Positions 22,458-30,992 of a stretch of DNA of 64,000 bases are shown piece after piece. Every line of letters starts with the position of its first letter. The stretch's first letter is position 1. The notes under the pieces were generated by a model. It was not told the DNA's origin. It worked only from the letters and a program-made list of their open reading frames with translations, and ran no database searches. The position numbers and the translations under genes were made by a program. The stretch is from UBA11606 sp964504305 (GTDB lineage Bacteria > Actinomycetota > Acidimicrobiia > Acidimicrobiales > Aldehydirespiratoraceae), in assembly GCA_964504305.1 (NCBI GenBank), contig CAZDEB010000007.1:124001-188000 (forward strand). The letters run 5' to 3'.

Positions 22458-25409
22458 CTAGCCAGCTACCTCCACGAGGGTGAAGCCGATCGGGCCGGTT
22501 GCGTCGTTGTGCGACACCGCTCCCAGATAGTCGGCGCCCGGCGCGAGGCCGGCCCAGCTCAGATCAACAGATGCGGTCGCCCCCACCGTTGCCGCGGCGG
22601 GTGCCGCGTCGATCGTGAGGCTGCCGCCGCCGGTTGACGGAACCGTCCAAGTCGACAGGTCATAGGTCGAGTCGGGCCCAACTGTTGCCCAGCCCTGGAT
22701 GTAAACGCTCCAGACCCCTGCCGCTGGCAACGGAATGTCTATGAGCTCGTCGGTCCCGCCGGCCGTGCTCGCGCCGTAGAACGCCCCCGACGGGTCGAAG
22801 ACAAACACGTCGAGGTCGGCGTTGGCCTCGGTTGATCCCGGTGGCAACGCCAACCGGAAGTAGCTAGCTCCGGTCAGGTCGAAGGTGTGCAGGTTGGAGA
22901 AACCATCAGCGGGGCTGAAGTTCTGATCCGGGTCCTGCACCACGGTGTCGGTGGTGATTGCCGCGGCAACCAAACCGTTGGCCGCGGCCGAGTAAACACC
23001 GGTGTAGCCGAAGGTGACGGGAATGCTGGCGGTCCCAGCAGCCCCGGAGCCGGTGATGGCCGAAGGTGCATCAAACAACGACGCACGAACAGCGATGGGG
23101 CTGAACACCTTGTAGCCGCCGCCCTTCCAGGTCAGCGAACCGAACTCCCAGGCGCCGATCGTGGCCGTGCCATCGTTGGTGATGGTGACTTCGAAAGTAG
23201 CGCTTTCGCCAGGAGCTAGAACCAACTGAGCTGGGCTGACCGAGACGGTAAAGCCTGGAGGGGCTTTGACCTTGGCTTTGTAGGTGTGCGGAGCGTCAGC
23301 GACGCTGGTGACGGTACGAACAACGGTTTGGGAACCAGCCAGTTCGCCGATGCCGATCGACGGCACGTTGAGGTCGCTGCCGTCGCTCGGAACACCGATT
23401 GAGTCGAGGAATCCACAGAAACCGGCCGAGACCACACCAGCATCAGTACCGCAAAGGAACCCGACGTACTCGAAGAAGCCGGCGTCGTAAACCAGTCCGG
23501 GTTCAAACATCGAACCCTTCTTGTTGACTCGGCCCGGGTCGAGATGACCGGCGCCCATCGAGAATGGGGTGGCCTGGCTGACCCGGTCGTTGTCGACGAC
23601 GTCTTGATCAGACGTGGTCATCATGGCCGATTTGGCCATTGCCGGTGACCAGTCGGGGTGGACTTGGTCGAGCAACGCGAACGCGCCGGCAACATGAGGA
23701 CTCGACATCGAAGTACCGGCAATAGCCATGAACATCTCGCCGGGCACCGATCCCGCATCGACGGCGGGGGAGCCGGCGGCGAGGATCTGCACCCCGGGAG
23801 CGGTGATGTCGGGTTTGATCAGATCAGAGCTCGACGGGTTCTCGCCCCGTGACGAGAAGATCGCCATTGACGGTGCGGCTTCCCAGTCCTCGGTTTCGCC
23901 GGTTTCGATGGTGGCCGTCGGCGCCGTAGCGGTTGCGAGGTAGTCGAGAACTGCGAGGCCTTCGGTGAGGTCGACGTGAACGGCCGGCACCCAGTGGGTG
24001 TCGGTGAACAGGTTGTCGTCATCGCTGTTGTTGTAAAGGATCATTCCGGCGCCGCCGGCCAGCGAAACTGCGTAACCCTTGGCGGCGCGCCCGATGGCTC
24101 CTCGTCGACAAACAACGATCGACCCGGCCACGACAGCAGGATCAAGCGTGCCAGGCAAACACAAATCGCCACCGGCGGTGGCGGCGTCGACAAGTGGTAG
24201 CTCGTCTTCGATCCCGAGGGTGACCGATGCGCCTTCGAGCTCTTCGCCGTTGCCGAGCTTTATCTCGGCGCTGAAGAACCGTTCCTGTGTGCTGGCGCCC
24301 ACCGAGGTCACCCAAGGGGTGTCGGCGGGGCCGCCGATGGTGGCGGCTCCCGGACCGCTGTTGCCAGCCGAGGTGGCCACGTGCACGCCGGCGTCGGCGG
24401 CGAACAAGAACGCGATGGCATCACTGCTGCCGATGTTTGCGCCGCCACCAACGCTGTAGTTGATGACATCGACGCCGTCAGCCACGGCTTGGTCGATGGC
24501 GCTGACGAGGTCGGAGGTGAATCCGCCGAGTTCGCCGAGTCCCTTGTAGGCAATGATTCGAGCATCAGGAGCGATACCGCTGATCTCACCGAGTTCTTCG
24601 CCGTACATCGAGGCTTCGACGTCGGCATTGCCGGCCGCGGTCGAAGCGGTGTGGGTGCCATGACCGTTGTCGTCTCGGGCCGAGTCGAACTCGCCGGGGA
24701 ACGCACCGATGAGAGCTCGGTAGGTGCCAAGCATCTGACGGGCGCCAATGAGCTTGTTGTTGCATGTGAAGGCAACGTCGCGCGGGTCTTGGGCGGTGTT
24801 ACCGAAGTTGCAAAGTGGGTTCTCCGGGGTGTCCTCGAGCACAAGACCAAGGTCGGAGTAGCCAGTGTCGGCGAAACTCGGGTGCTCTGGCCAGATCCCG
24901 GTGTCGATCACGCCAACGATGACGTCGGTGCCAGTGACGCCGGAGGCGTAAGCGCCTTTCTTCCCGGTGAGTCCGAGGAACTTGCCGCTCGAATCGGTCT
25001 CAATTTGGTGGAGTTCGTCGGCCATGACCAAGGCCACACCGTCCTGGGACGCAACCGAAACGGCTTCGTCGTGAGTCAGGGTGGCGGCAAACCCGTTCAC
25101 CGCGTTGGTGAAACTTTGGATTTTGTCGGTGCGGTTTGCGCCAGCCGCTACGAGGAGATCGCCGTGCGACTTGCTCATCGCGTCGGCCATCGATTCGGCT
25201 TGAGCCGAGGCGAGGTTGTCGGCGCCAACAGTGCTGACCAGAGGGTCTCCCTTGAGCACGACGATGTAGCTGCCGGTATCGCTGACCGGCACATCCTTCG
25301 TGTCGTCGGGCTGGACGACCTGAACCTCTCCCGCCGCGGCCGGGCTGATCGCCAAGCCAGATATTGCCGCAGCCAGCGCGACAAGAATATGAAGAATCTT
25401 GCGATTCAC
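22458..25409 (-). CDS. Secreted subtilisin-like serine protease (S8) with PA and C-terminal beta domains
   Basis: The 983-residue exoprotease starts at a GTG preceded by GGAGG and has a signal peptide (hydrophobic residues 5-22, AAA at 24-26), an I9-type inhibitor propeptide (about 45-135), and the catalytic triad Asp169 (GVIDTGIWPEHPSF), His250 (NGHGTHTAS) and Ser567 (GTSMSSPHVAG), with oxyanion Asn350. A protease-associated domain is inserted between His and Ser (about 400-500). The order and the IWPEHPSF motif match plant-type subtilases. After 650 come an Fn3-like domain and a pre-peptidase-type beta domain (about 830-920), likely for substrate or wall binding. It probably feeds the cell with peptides. 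Confidence 0.95.
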   Translation of the reverse strand: MNRKILHILVALAAAISGLAISPAAAGEVQVVQPDDTKDVPVSDTGSYIVVLKGDPLVSTVGADNLASAQAESMADAMSKSHGDLLVAAGANRTDKIQSFTNAVNGFAATLTHDEAVSVASQDGVALVMADELHQIETDSSGKFLGLTGKKGAYASGVTGTDVIVGVIDTGIWPEHPSFADTGYSDLGLVLEDTPENPLCNFGNTAQDPRDVAFTCNNKLIGARQMLGTYRALIGAFPGEFDSARDDNGHGTHTASTAAGNADVEASMYGEELGEISGIAPDARIIAYKGLGELGGFTSDLVSAIDQAVADGVDVINYSVGGGANIGSSDAIAFLFAADAGVHVATSAGNSGPGAATIGGPADTPWVTSVGASTQERFFSAEIKLGNGEELEGASVTLGIEDELPLVDAATAGGDLCLPGTLDPAVVAGSIVVCRRGAIGRAAKGYAVSLAGGAGMILYNNSDDDNLFTDTHWVPAVHVDLTEGLAVLDYLATATAPTATIETGETEDWEAAPSMAIFSSRGENPSSSDLIKPDITAPGVQILAAGSPAVDAGSVPGEMFMAIAGTSMSSPHVAGAFALLDQVHPDWSPAMAKSAMMTTSDQDVVDNDRVSQATPFSMGAGHLDPGRVNKKGSMFEPGLVYDAGFFEYVGFLCGTDAGVVSAGFCGFLDSIGVPSDGSDLNVPSIGIGELAGSQTVVRTVTSVADAPHTYKAKVKAPPGFTVSVSPAQLVLAPGESATFEVTITNDGTATIGAWEFGSLTWKGGGYKVFSPIAVRASLFDAPSAITGSGAAGTASIPVTFGYTGVYSAAANGLVAAAITTDTVVQDPDQNFSPADGFSNLHTFDLTGASYFRLALPPGSTEANADLDVFVFDPSGAFYGASTAGGTDELIDIPLPAAGVWSVYIQGWATVGPDSTYDLSTWTVPSTGGGSLTIDAAPAAATVGATASVDLSWAGLAPGADYLGAVSHNDATGPIGFTLVEVAG

Positions 25410-25482
25410 TCTCTACCTCCACGTTGAGGGGACGTCACGCTCCGCACGATGGCCCCCAGTTGATTTCACCGACCGTAGATGC

Positions 25483-25497
25483 TTGGCCATTGGCCAA
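25483..25497. promoter_or_regulatory. 15-bp palindrome between subtilase and NTF2-like gene
   Basis: TTGGCCA-T-TGGCCAA is a perfect 7-1-7 inverted repeat, 74 nt upstream of the protease GTG, in the region shared with the divergent gene at 25587. Such a short symmetric site suits a dimeric repressor or activator of the exoprotease. Confidence 0.4.
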
Positions 25498-25586
25498 CCA
25501 AGTGAGACCACACAGAGTGAGAATCCGCCAACAACGCAGCTTTGGCGGTCACGCTCAGGACTGGATTCGCAGCGGGACGGGGGCAG

Positions 25587-25982
25587 ATGACGAACAGGGC
25601 CGACAAGTTGGCGAGGTGGTCAATCGAAGCGCTGTTTGCCAACCGTTACGACGAGTGGGCCGCAACCCTTGATGACTACGTCGTGCTCGATGATCGTCGG
25701 CTGAGTTCGGCGCAGGTTTTCGTCGGCAAACGAACCGTCATCGAGGAGTTTGGGAGAGGCGCCTACGGGGCACTCGGGCCCCGGCGAGAATCGCGGGTCG
25801 ATACGGTTACGTGTCGCGGCGAAAATCTGGTTCTGTTGCGAGGCACAAACACCGTGGCCGATTCGATTGTCTACGGCTGGATGAGTATCGATCGTGTCAC
25901 GCCATCCGGGCTCGTTGACCTGATCATCTTGTTCGATTCCGACGCTCACGACGAGGCCATCACCCAACTCAACGACCTCTAG
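25587..25982 (+). CDS. SnoaL/NTF2-like protein
   Basis: The 131-residue protein starts MTNRADKLARWSIEALFANRYDEW and has the helix-helix-strand opening and alternating strands expected for a cone-shaped NTF2 fold, with a conserved-looking YVVLDDRRLSSAQVFVGKRTVIEEF segment typical of SnoaL-like domains. GGGGGCAG precedes the ATG; an in-frame ATG at 25542 is possible but lacks a ribosome site. It is followed 16 nt later by the topoisomerase subunit A gene. No catalytic assignment possible. Confidence 0.65.
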   Translation: MTNRADKLARWSIEALFANRYDEWAATLDDYVVLDDRRLSSAQVFVGKRTVIEEFGRGAYGALGPRRESRVDTVTCRGENLVLLRGTNTVADSIVYGWMSIDRVTPSGLVDLIILFDSDAHDEAITQLNDL

Positions 25983-25998
25983 TCAACCCTCCCCATCG

Positions 25999-28461
25999 GT
26001 GTCGGTCGGTTTGGCTACGGTCAGCGATGTGTCTGGACAGCTTGAATTCGAACCGAACTTTGCTCGCGAAGTTGTCGACGTATCGGTCGCTGATGAGATG
26101 AGTGAGTCGTTCCTGGCGTACTCCTTGTCGGTTATTACCTCGCGCGCCATTCCCGATGTGCGTGACGGTCTCAAACCGGTCCAACGCCGAATCTTGTGGT
26201 CGATGCTGCAGATGGGTGTGCGACCGGCAACGCCGTATCGCAAATCGGCTCGCATCGTTGGCGACACCATGGGTCGCTATCACCCTCACGGCGATGCCGC
26301 TATTTACGACACCCTCACCCGTATGGGCCAGGACTTCTCGCGCATGGTCCCGTTCATCGATCCGCAGGGAAATTTTGGGTCGCTTGACGATCCTCCGGCC
26401 GCCGCTCGATACACCGAGTGCCGTCTGGCCGAGCCGGCGATGGACATGGTCCGCGAACTCGACGAAGACACCGTCGACTTCCGGCCAACTTACGACGGCG
26501 AGGGCGACGAACCAGCAGTGCTGCCCGCCGCGTTGCCCAACATCTTGGTCAACGGCACCACCGGTATTGCCGTGGGCATGGCTACCAACATGGCGCCTCA
26601 CAATCTCCGGGAGGTCGCGGCGGCGATCGAACTGGTGATGACCAAACGCCGACCCAAGCCAACAATCGAAGAGCTGATGGAAGTGCTACAGGGTCCCGAC
26701 TTTCCGTCCGGCGGCATCGTGGTGGACGACGGCCTGGCCGATGCATATCAAACCGGCCGCGGGACTTTCCGTATCCGGGCCAAGGCCCACGTCGAACAAG
26801 TCAGTCGCAACGTGCAGGCGATCGTTGTGACCGAATTGCCATATCTCGTTGGTCCCGAGCGGGTCATTGCCAAGGTCCAGGACCTTGTCAACAACGGCAA
26901 GATCATCGGGATAAGCGACGTTGTCGATTACTCCGATCACAGCACCGAAGACAACCAGGTCCGAATCCAGATCGACGTCAAACCGGCGGTCAACCCTCAG
27001 GCCGTGCTCCAGGAGCTGTATCGGCTTTCGCCGCTCGAGGAATCGTTCGGAATCAACAACGTGGTGTTGGTCAACGGCGTTCCCACAACCCTCGGGCTCT
27101 ACGACCTTTGTCGCCACTACATCGAGCACCGCCTCGAGGTTGTGGTCCGGCGCACGCAGTTCCGCCTGGATAAGGCCCGAGATCGCCTGCACATCCTCGA
27201 AGGCCTCCTTATTGCTCTTGATGCCATCGACGAGGTGGTGGCCATCGTTCGCTCATCGCAGGACGCGGCCGAGGCTCGCGAGCGGCTCATCGAACGGTTC
27301 TCGTTGACCGCGGTGCAAGCCGCTCACATCCTCGACATGGCGCTTCGCCGGCTTACCGCGTTGGCCAAACTCGAACTCGAAACCGAGGCGACTGAGCTTC
27401 GAGCCGACATTGCTGGTTACGAGAAGATCTTGGCGAGCGAAGATCGGCGGCGAACACTGGTGCTCAAAGAACTGGGTGCTCTCGTCGACAAACACGGCCA
27501 AGACCGACGGGCCGACATCGTGTTGGCCGACGACATACCGGTGTTCGAGGTGCCCAAAGAAGTCGAGGCGTCGACGGGGCCAGAGACCGACGAGCCGTGC
27601 GTCATAACCCTTTCCACGTCGGGCAACTTGGGCCGATCCGGCGCCGACTCCAAGAAAGGCGTTGTCGGCCGACACGATCTGATCCGCGCCAGTGTCGATA
27701 CCTCGACCGGGTCGCCGATCGGCGTCATCACAACCGAAGGTCGCGGATTTGTTATCCGGGGAGGCGATGTCAGCGACGTTGGAGGGCGCACCCGTGGCGT
27801 TGCTGCCCGCCAGCTGTTGGGGCTCAACAAGGACGAAGAGGTCGTCGGGCTGGTCGCCGCGGGCGAGACCAACGTGGTGATTGTCACCTCGAACGGCGTC
27901 GCCAAACAACTCACCGCCGCAGAAGTGTTGGGCACCAAGTCAGGCCGGCCGGTAATCGGTCTCAAGGACGGTGATCGAGTCGTTGCCGCCGTTGGTGCCG
28001 AAGCCGGGCGCGACATGGTGCTGGTGGCTTCTGATGGTCAGGTTCTTCGTTTGGCCGTCGACACGATCTCGGTGCAAGGACGCGGGGCCGGTGGGGTCAG
28101 CGGCATGAAGCTGAAACCCGGCGCGTCGATTGTGGGTGCTGGCCTGGTCGCAGCGGTCGGATGCTTGTTGGTTATCACTTCGCAATCTGGCGCCAAGGCC
28201 ACCCTGTACGACGAAATCGCCTCCAAGGGGCGGGGTGGCCAGGGGGTGCGGGTCGCTCGTTTGGCCGACAACGAAACGCTCACAATTGCCTGGTTCGATC
28301 ATTCTCCGTTTGGCGGGCTGCTCGCTCAAATGGCCGACGACGAAGATCCCAAGAAGCTCGATCCCAATCCGGTTCCGATCGACATCGACGCAACCAAACG
28401 TGACCTGGTGGCGGTTCGTACCGAACGCCAAGTACTGGTTCTCGCTCCGGCTCGGTGGTGA
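25999..28461 (+). CDS. parC: DNA topoisomerase IV / second gyrase, subunit A
   Basis: The 820-residue type II topoisomerase subunit cuts and rejoins DNA through Tyr138 (AARYTECRL). The winged-helix region has HPHGDAAIYD, with Ala100 where quinolone-sensitive enzymes have Ser. The coiled-coil and tower follow, and the C-terminal domain has the beta-pinwheel repeats. A degenerate GyrA box (KGRGGQG, about 743-749) is present, which true ParC proteins usually lack, so supercoiling activity cannot be excluded. Start is GTG at 25999; GTG at 26029 is also possible. The matching B subunit lies 2.5 kb downstream, an arrangement similar to parC/parE in Streptomyces and away from any dnaA region. Confidence 0.88.
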   Translation: MSVGLATVSDVSGQLEFEPNFAREVVDVSVADEMSESFLAYSLSVITSRAIPDVRDGLKPVQRRILWSMLQMGVRPATPYRKSARIVGDTMGRYHPHGDAAIYDTLTRMGQDFSRMVPFIDPQGNFGSLDDPPAAARYTECRLAEPAMDMVRELDEDTVDFRPTYDGEGDEPAVLPAALPNILVNGTTGIAVGMATNMAPHNLREVAAAIELVMTKRRPKPTIEELMEVLQGPDFPSGGIVVDDGLADAYQTGRGTFRIRAKAHVEQVSRNVQAIVVTELPYLVGPERVIAKVQDLVNNGKIIGISDVVDYSDHSTEDNQVRIQIDVKPAVNPQAVLQELYRLSPLEESFGINNVVLVNGVPTTLGLYDLCRHYIEHRLEVVVRRTQFRLDKARDRLHILEGLLIALDAIDEVVAIVRSSQDAAEARERLIERFSLTAVQAAHILDMALRRLTALAKLELETEATELRADIAGYEKILASEDRRRTLVLKELGALVDKHGQDRRADIVLADDIPVFEVPKEVEASTGPETDEPCVITLSTSGNLGRSGADSKKGVVGRHDLIRASVDTSTGSPIGVITTEGRGFVIRGGDVSDVGGRTRGVAARQLLGLNKDEEVVGLVAAGETNVVIVTSNGVAKQLTAAEVLGTKSGRPVIGLKDGDRVVAAVGAEAGRDMVLVASDGQVLRLAVDTISVQGRGAGGVSGMKLKPGASIVGAGLVAAVGCLLVITSQSGAKATLYDEIASKGRGGQGVRVARLADNETLTIAWFDHSPFGGLLAQMADDEDPKKLDPNPVPIDIDATKRDLVAVRTERQVLVLAPARW

Positions 28462-28490
28462 CGATCCGGTCTACTCGTCGACTTCCTGCG

Positions 28491-29063
28491 CTAGCTGAAT
28501 TCGGGGAGTACCCGTAGGACTTCGGCTTGTTCTGATGCCCCGAATCCGTAAAACAACGAACTCGAACCGGTAAGGCCGGCATCGAGAATTGCCATCTGAG
28601 AGTTGGCCCGCACCTGGAAGAACTCCCATGTCGCGAAGCTTTCGTCCCACAAGAAGGTGATCTCTTCGCCGAGGGCTGGGTCGGAGATGAATTCTTGGGC
28701 GTAGGAATAGTTGTCTTGGGTCCCAAGCCCGATCACCTGGATCTTGTCGACATTGTCTCGGGCGAACTGCCCGACCGCCGAACGTTCTCGGCGACAAGTT
28801 GGTCAATGGGGGGCCCAGAACCACAACAGCACCGGGCGGTCGCCATCGACCGCGGCACTTAGGCTCGAAGCGGCGCCGGTGCGGACATCGAGAACCTCGG
28901 TCAGACGAACGTCGGAGTTTGCCACCAGAGATTGGTCAGGCGTCGCCGCGGCTGAGTCGGTGGCAGTAGCTGTCGACGTTGCGCCGCCGCACGCCGAAGC
29001 AACAAGACCAACGGCCATCGTCACGGCAACAAGCGCGCGCCTTCGGTAGTGGACCAACCTCAT
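28491..29063 (-). CDS. Candidate selenoprotein: Mpt53/DsbE-like thioredoxin-fold lipoprotein with UPTC motif
   Basis: The frame from ATG 29063 encodes a lipoprotein signal (VASAC, Cys25), a linker and then VLLWFWAPH, followed by an in-frame TGA (28803-28805, codon 87) and PTCRRERSAVGQFARDN. In Mpt53/DsbE proteins this reads WAPWCPTC, so the TGA replaces exactly the first redox Cys and Cys90 is retained. The same frame continues for 103 codons with normal homology (VIGLGTQDNYSYAQEF, WDESFATWEFFQVRANSQMAILDAG) to a TAG. A 6-bp perfect stem begins 9 nt after the UGA. Reading UGA as selenocysteine gives 190 residues. The usual cis-Pro appears replaced (ANSQMAIL). The alternative is a nonsense-mutated or mis-sequenced pseudogene. 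Confidence 0.72.
28776..28793 (-). promoter_or_regulatory. Candidate bacterial SECIS hairpin
   Basis: On the minus strand, starting 9 nt after the UGA, CGCCGA pairs perfectly with TCGGCG around a hexaloop GAACGT; the loop begins 16 nt after the UGA and has G as its first base. A G-U pair could extend the stem inward. This matches the general form of bacterial SECIS elements, which lie inside the coding region right after the UGA. A second perfect 6-bp stem (UCGGGC/GCCCGA) follows immediately. Confidence 0.55.
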
Positions 29064-29186
29064 CGCCCTCGAAACCCGGTCCACCGATCTGATATTCCGG
29101 GCATCGGCAAAGCTCAAGAAATGGGGCGACCGGCGACGCGCGCAGTAGGTTTCGTCGGGCCGAGTCAAGATTGCCCCGGAGGCAAA

Positions 29187-30404
29187 ATGCAACCGACCTA
29201 TTCCGCTGAGGCCGAAGAATTTCGATCCGATGTTCAGGAGTTCCTTGCCGCCAACTTGCCGCAGGGGTGGAAAGGGGTTGGTGCGCTCGACGCCGATGAC
29301 GTCAAGCCCTTCATGGACGCGTGGCGCCAGAAGCTGGCCGCCAACAGCTATCTAGCGGCATCGTGGCCCAAGGAGTACGGGGGCGGTGGGCTGTCCGAAC
29401 TCGAACAGGTCGTCGTGGCCGAAGAGTTTCAAAAGGCCGGTGCTCCTACCGGAGGAAGCAACGACGCCTTCAGCATCCAAATGGTGGGCAACACGATCCT
29501 GCACTGGGGTAGCGACGAGCAAAAGGCTCACTTCCTTCCCCGCATCATCTCCGGCGAGGACGTCTGGTGCCAGGGCTACAGCGAGCCCGACGCCGGCTCC
29601 GACCTTGCCGGCTTGGGTTGCCGGGCCGTTCTTGACGGCGACGAGTGGGTGATCAATGGCCAAAAGATCTGGACCTCGGCGGGCCAACACGCCAACTGGA
29701 TTTTTGTCCTGTGCCGAACCGACACTGATGCGCCCAAGCACCGCGGGATCAGCTTTTTGCTGTGCCCGGTGGACCAGCCCGGGGTCGAGGTCAGACCGAT
29801 CCAAATGTTGTCGGGAGACTACGACTTCAACGAGACCTTCTTCACCGACGCCCGCACCAACAAATCCAATGTCGTTGGCGAGGTCAACGCTGGTTGGGCT
29901 GTTGCGATGAGTCTCTTGGGGTTCGAACGAGGCGAAGCGGCCGCCACGCAACCAATCATGTTCAAAGCCGAGTGGGACAAGCTGGCTACTCTCGCGAAAG
30001 AGACCGGCGCCACCAGCGACCCGGTGCTGCGGGACCGGCTCGCTCAGATGTATATCGAGGTCGAGATCATGCGCTACGCCGGTATGGGGACTCTTACCCG
30101 ATTCCTGGCTGGCCACCAGCCGGGACCGGCAGAATCGGCGTTCAAGCTTTACTGGAGCGAGTACCACAAACGGGTCACCGAACTGGCACTTGACGTACTC
30201 GGGCCGGCGGCGATGACATCGGGATCGACGGCCAAGTCGTCGTTTCACGCTGATCTGGCCGGGTCCCCCAACTCGCCCGGGTCGTGGATCGGTGCGTTCT
30301 ACAACGCCCGTGCCGGGACGATCTACGCCGGCACCAGCCAGGTGCAACGAAACATTCTTGGTGAAATGGTGCTCGGCTTGCCCAAGGAACCGAAACCAGC
30401 ATGA
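29187..30404 (+). CDS. Acyl-CoA dehydrogenase
   Basis: The 405-residue FAD enzyme oxidises an acyl-CoA or CoA-linked substrate to the 2,3-enoyl form. Family signatures are ASWPKEYGGGGLSELEQVVVAEE in the N-terminal helical domain, WCQGYSEPDAGSDLAGLGCRA for FAD and substrate binding, and the C-terminal YNARAGTIYAGTSQVQRNILGE helix. CCGGAGG upstream of the ATG sets the start. It overlaps the cupin gene by 4 nt. The substrate is unknown; lineages of this kind carry many FadE paralogues for lipid and sterol breakdown. Confidence 0.92.
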   Translation: MQPTYSAEAEEFRSDVQEFLAANLPQGWKGVGALDADDVKPFMDAWRQKLAANSYLAASWPKEYGGGGLSELEQVVVAEEFQKAGAPTGGSNDAFSIQMVGNTILHWGSDEQKAHFLPRIISGEDVWCQGYSEPDAGSDLAGLGCRAVLDGDEWVINGQKIWTSAGQHANWIFVLCRTDTDAPKHRGISFLLCPVDQPGVEVRPIQMLSGDYDFNETFFTDARTNKSNVVGEVNAGWAVAMSLLGFERGEAAATQPIMFKAEWDKLATLAKETGATSDPVLRDRLAQMYIEVEIMRYAGMGTLTRFLAGHQPGPAESAFKLYWSEYHKRVTELALDVLGPAAMTSGSTAKSSFHADLAGSPNSPGSWIGAFYNARAGTIYAGTSQVQRNILGEMVLGLPKEPKPA

Positions 30405-30925
30405 GCGAGCCGACCAGTCAGCAGCCCGCTACACCGCGACCAATGGTGCCAATGCACGGGCTGACCGAAGCCGTGCACATTGGCGAAAACGATGTTCCGT
30501 GGGTCGACCTCGACGGCGGCAGCAAGCTGCAACTGTTGCAGGTCGATCTCAACCAGGGGCTGTGGGTGGTCCGCAACCAATTCGAGCCGGGTTACGTCGT
30601 GTCCAAGCACTACCACACCGGTCCGGTATTCGCGGTTACCAGAAGCGGCGCATGGTGCTATTCGGAGTACCCGCAATACATGAACGTGGCTGGTTCGTAC
30701 CTATATGAACCGGCCCATTCGGTTCACACTCTTACTGTTCCGGCCGACAACACCGAACCAACCGATGTGTGGTTTGCAATTCATGGCGCCAACGTCAACA
30801 TTGACAGCGAAGGCCAGGTCACCGGTGTGGTGGATGCCCAAACAATTTTGGCCGCTTACCGGTGGAGATGCGAAGCCGTGGGTGCTGATTCGTCCGGTGT
30901 TTTGGTGATCGGCGAGCCGGGCTGA
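30401..30925 (+). CDS. Cupin protein of the 2,4'-dihydroxyacetophenone dioxygenase / ChrR-like family
   Basis: The 174-residue single-domain cupin has metal ligands in SKHYHTGPVFAVTRSGAW and a second motif around YLYEPAHSVHTL, the pattern of the DAD dioxygenase-like and ChrR cupin families. It starts 4 nt inside the stop of the acyl-CoA dehydrogenase, so the pair probably acts on related substrates, for example in the breakdown of an aromatic or oxygenated acid. Actual dioxygenase activity would need the full His/Glu set, which I can trace only partly. Confidence 0.8.
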   Translation: MSEPTSQQPATPRPMVPMHGLTEAVHIGENDVPWVDLDGGSKLQLLQVDLNQGLWVVRNQFEPGYVVSKHYHTGPVFAVTRSGAWCYSEYPQYMNVAGSYLYEPAHSVHTLTVPADNTEPTDVWFAIHGANVNIDSEGQVTGVVDAQTILAAYRWRCEAVGADSSGVLVIGEPG

Positions 30926-30977
30926 GCGCTTGTTGAGCGGTTAGTCGCAGTGTCACCGCCGTGTCATTGCGGCAAGT

Positions 30978-30983
30978 TATGGT
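30978..30983 (+). promoter_or_regulatory. -10 box (TATGGT) of parE-like gene
   Basis: TATGGT ends 9 nt before the ATG at 30993; no ribosome-binding site is present, suggesting a near-leaderless transcript. Confidence 0.5.
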
Positions 30984-30992
30984 GGCGATCCA

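Noticed and set aside
24381..25427. A 348-codon open frame antisense to the subtilase gene
   Set aside because: The minus-strand frame has an intact signal peptide, propeptide and catalytic triad; the plus-strand frame shows no motifs and is explained by high-GC antisense codon bias.
28803..29192. Treating the sequence upstream of the UGA as a complete short lipoprotein, and 28491-28736 as a separate gene
   Set aside because: The two parts are in the same frame, join across a single TGA at the conserved Cys position, and together give one full thioredoxin-fold protein. A nonsense pseudogene remains the main alternative.
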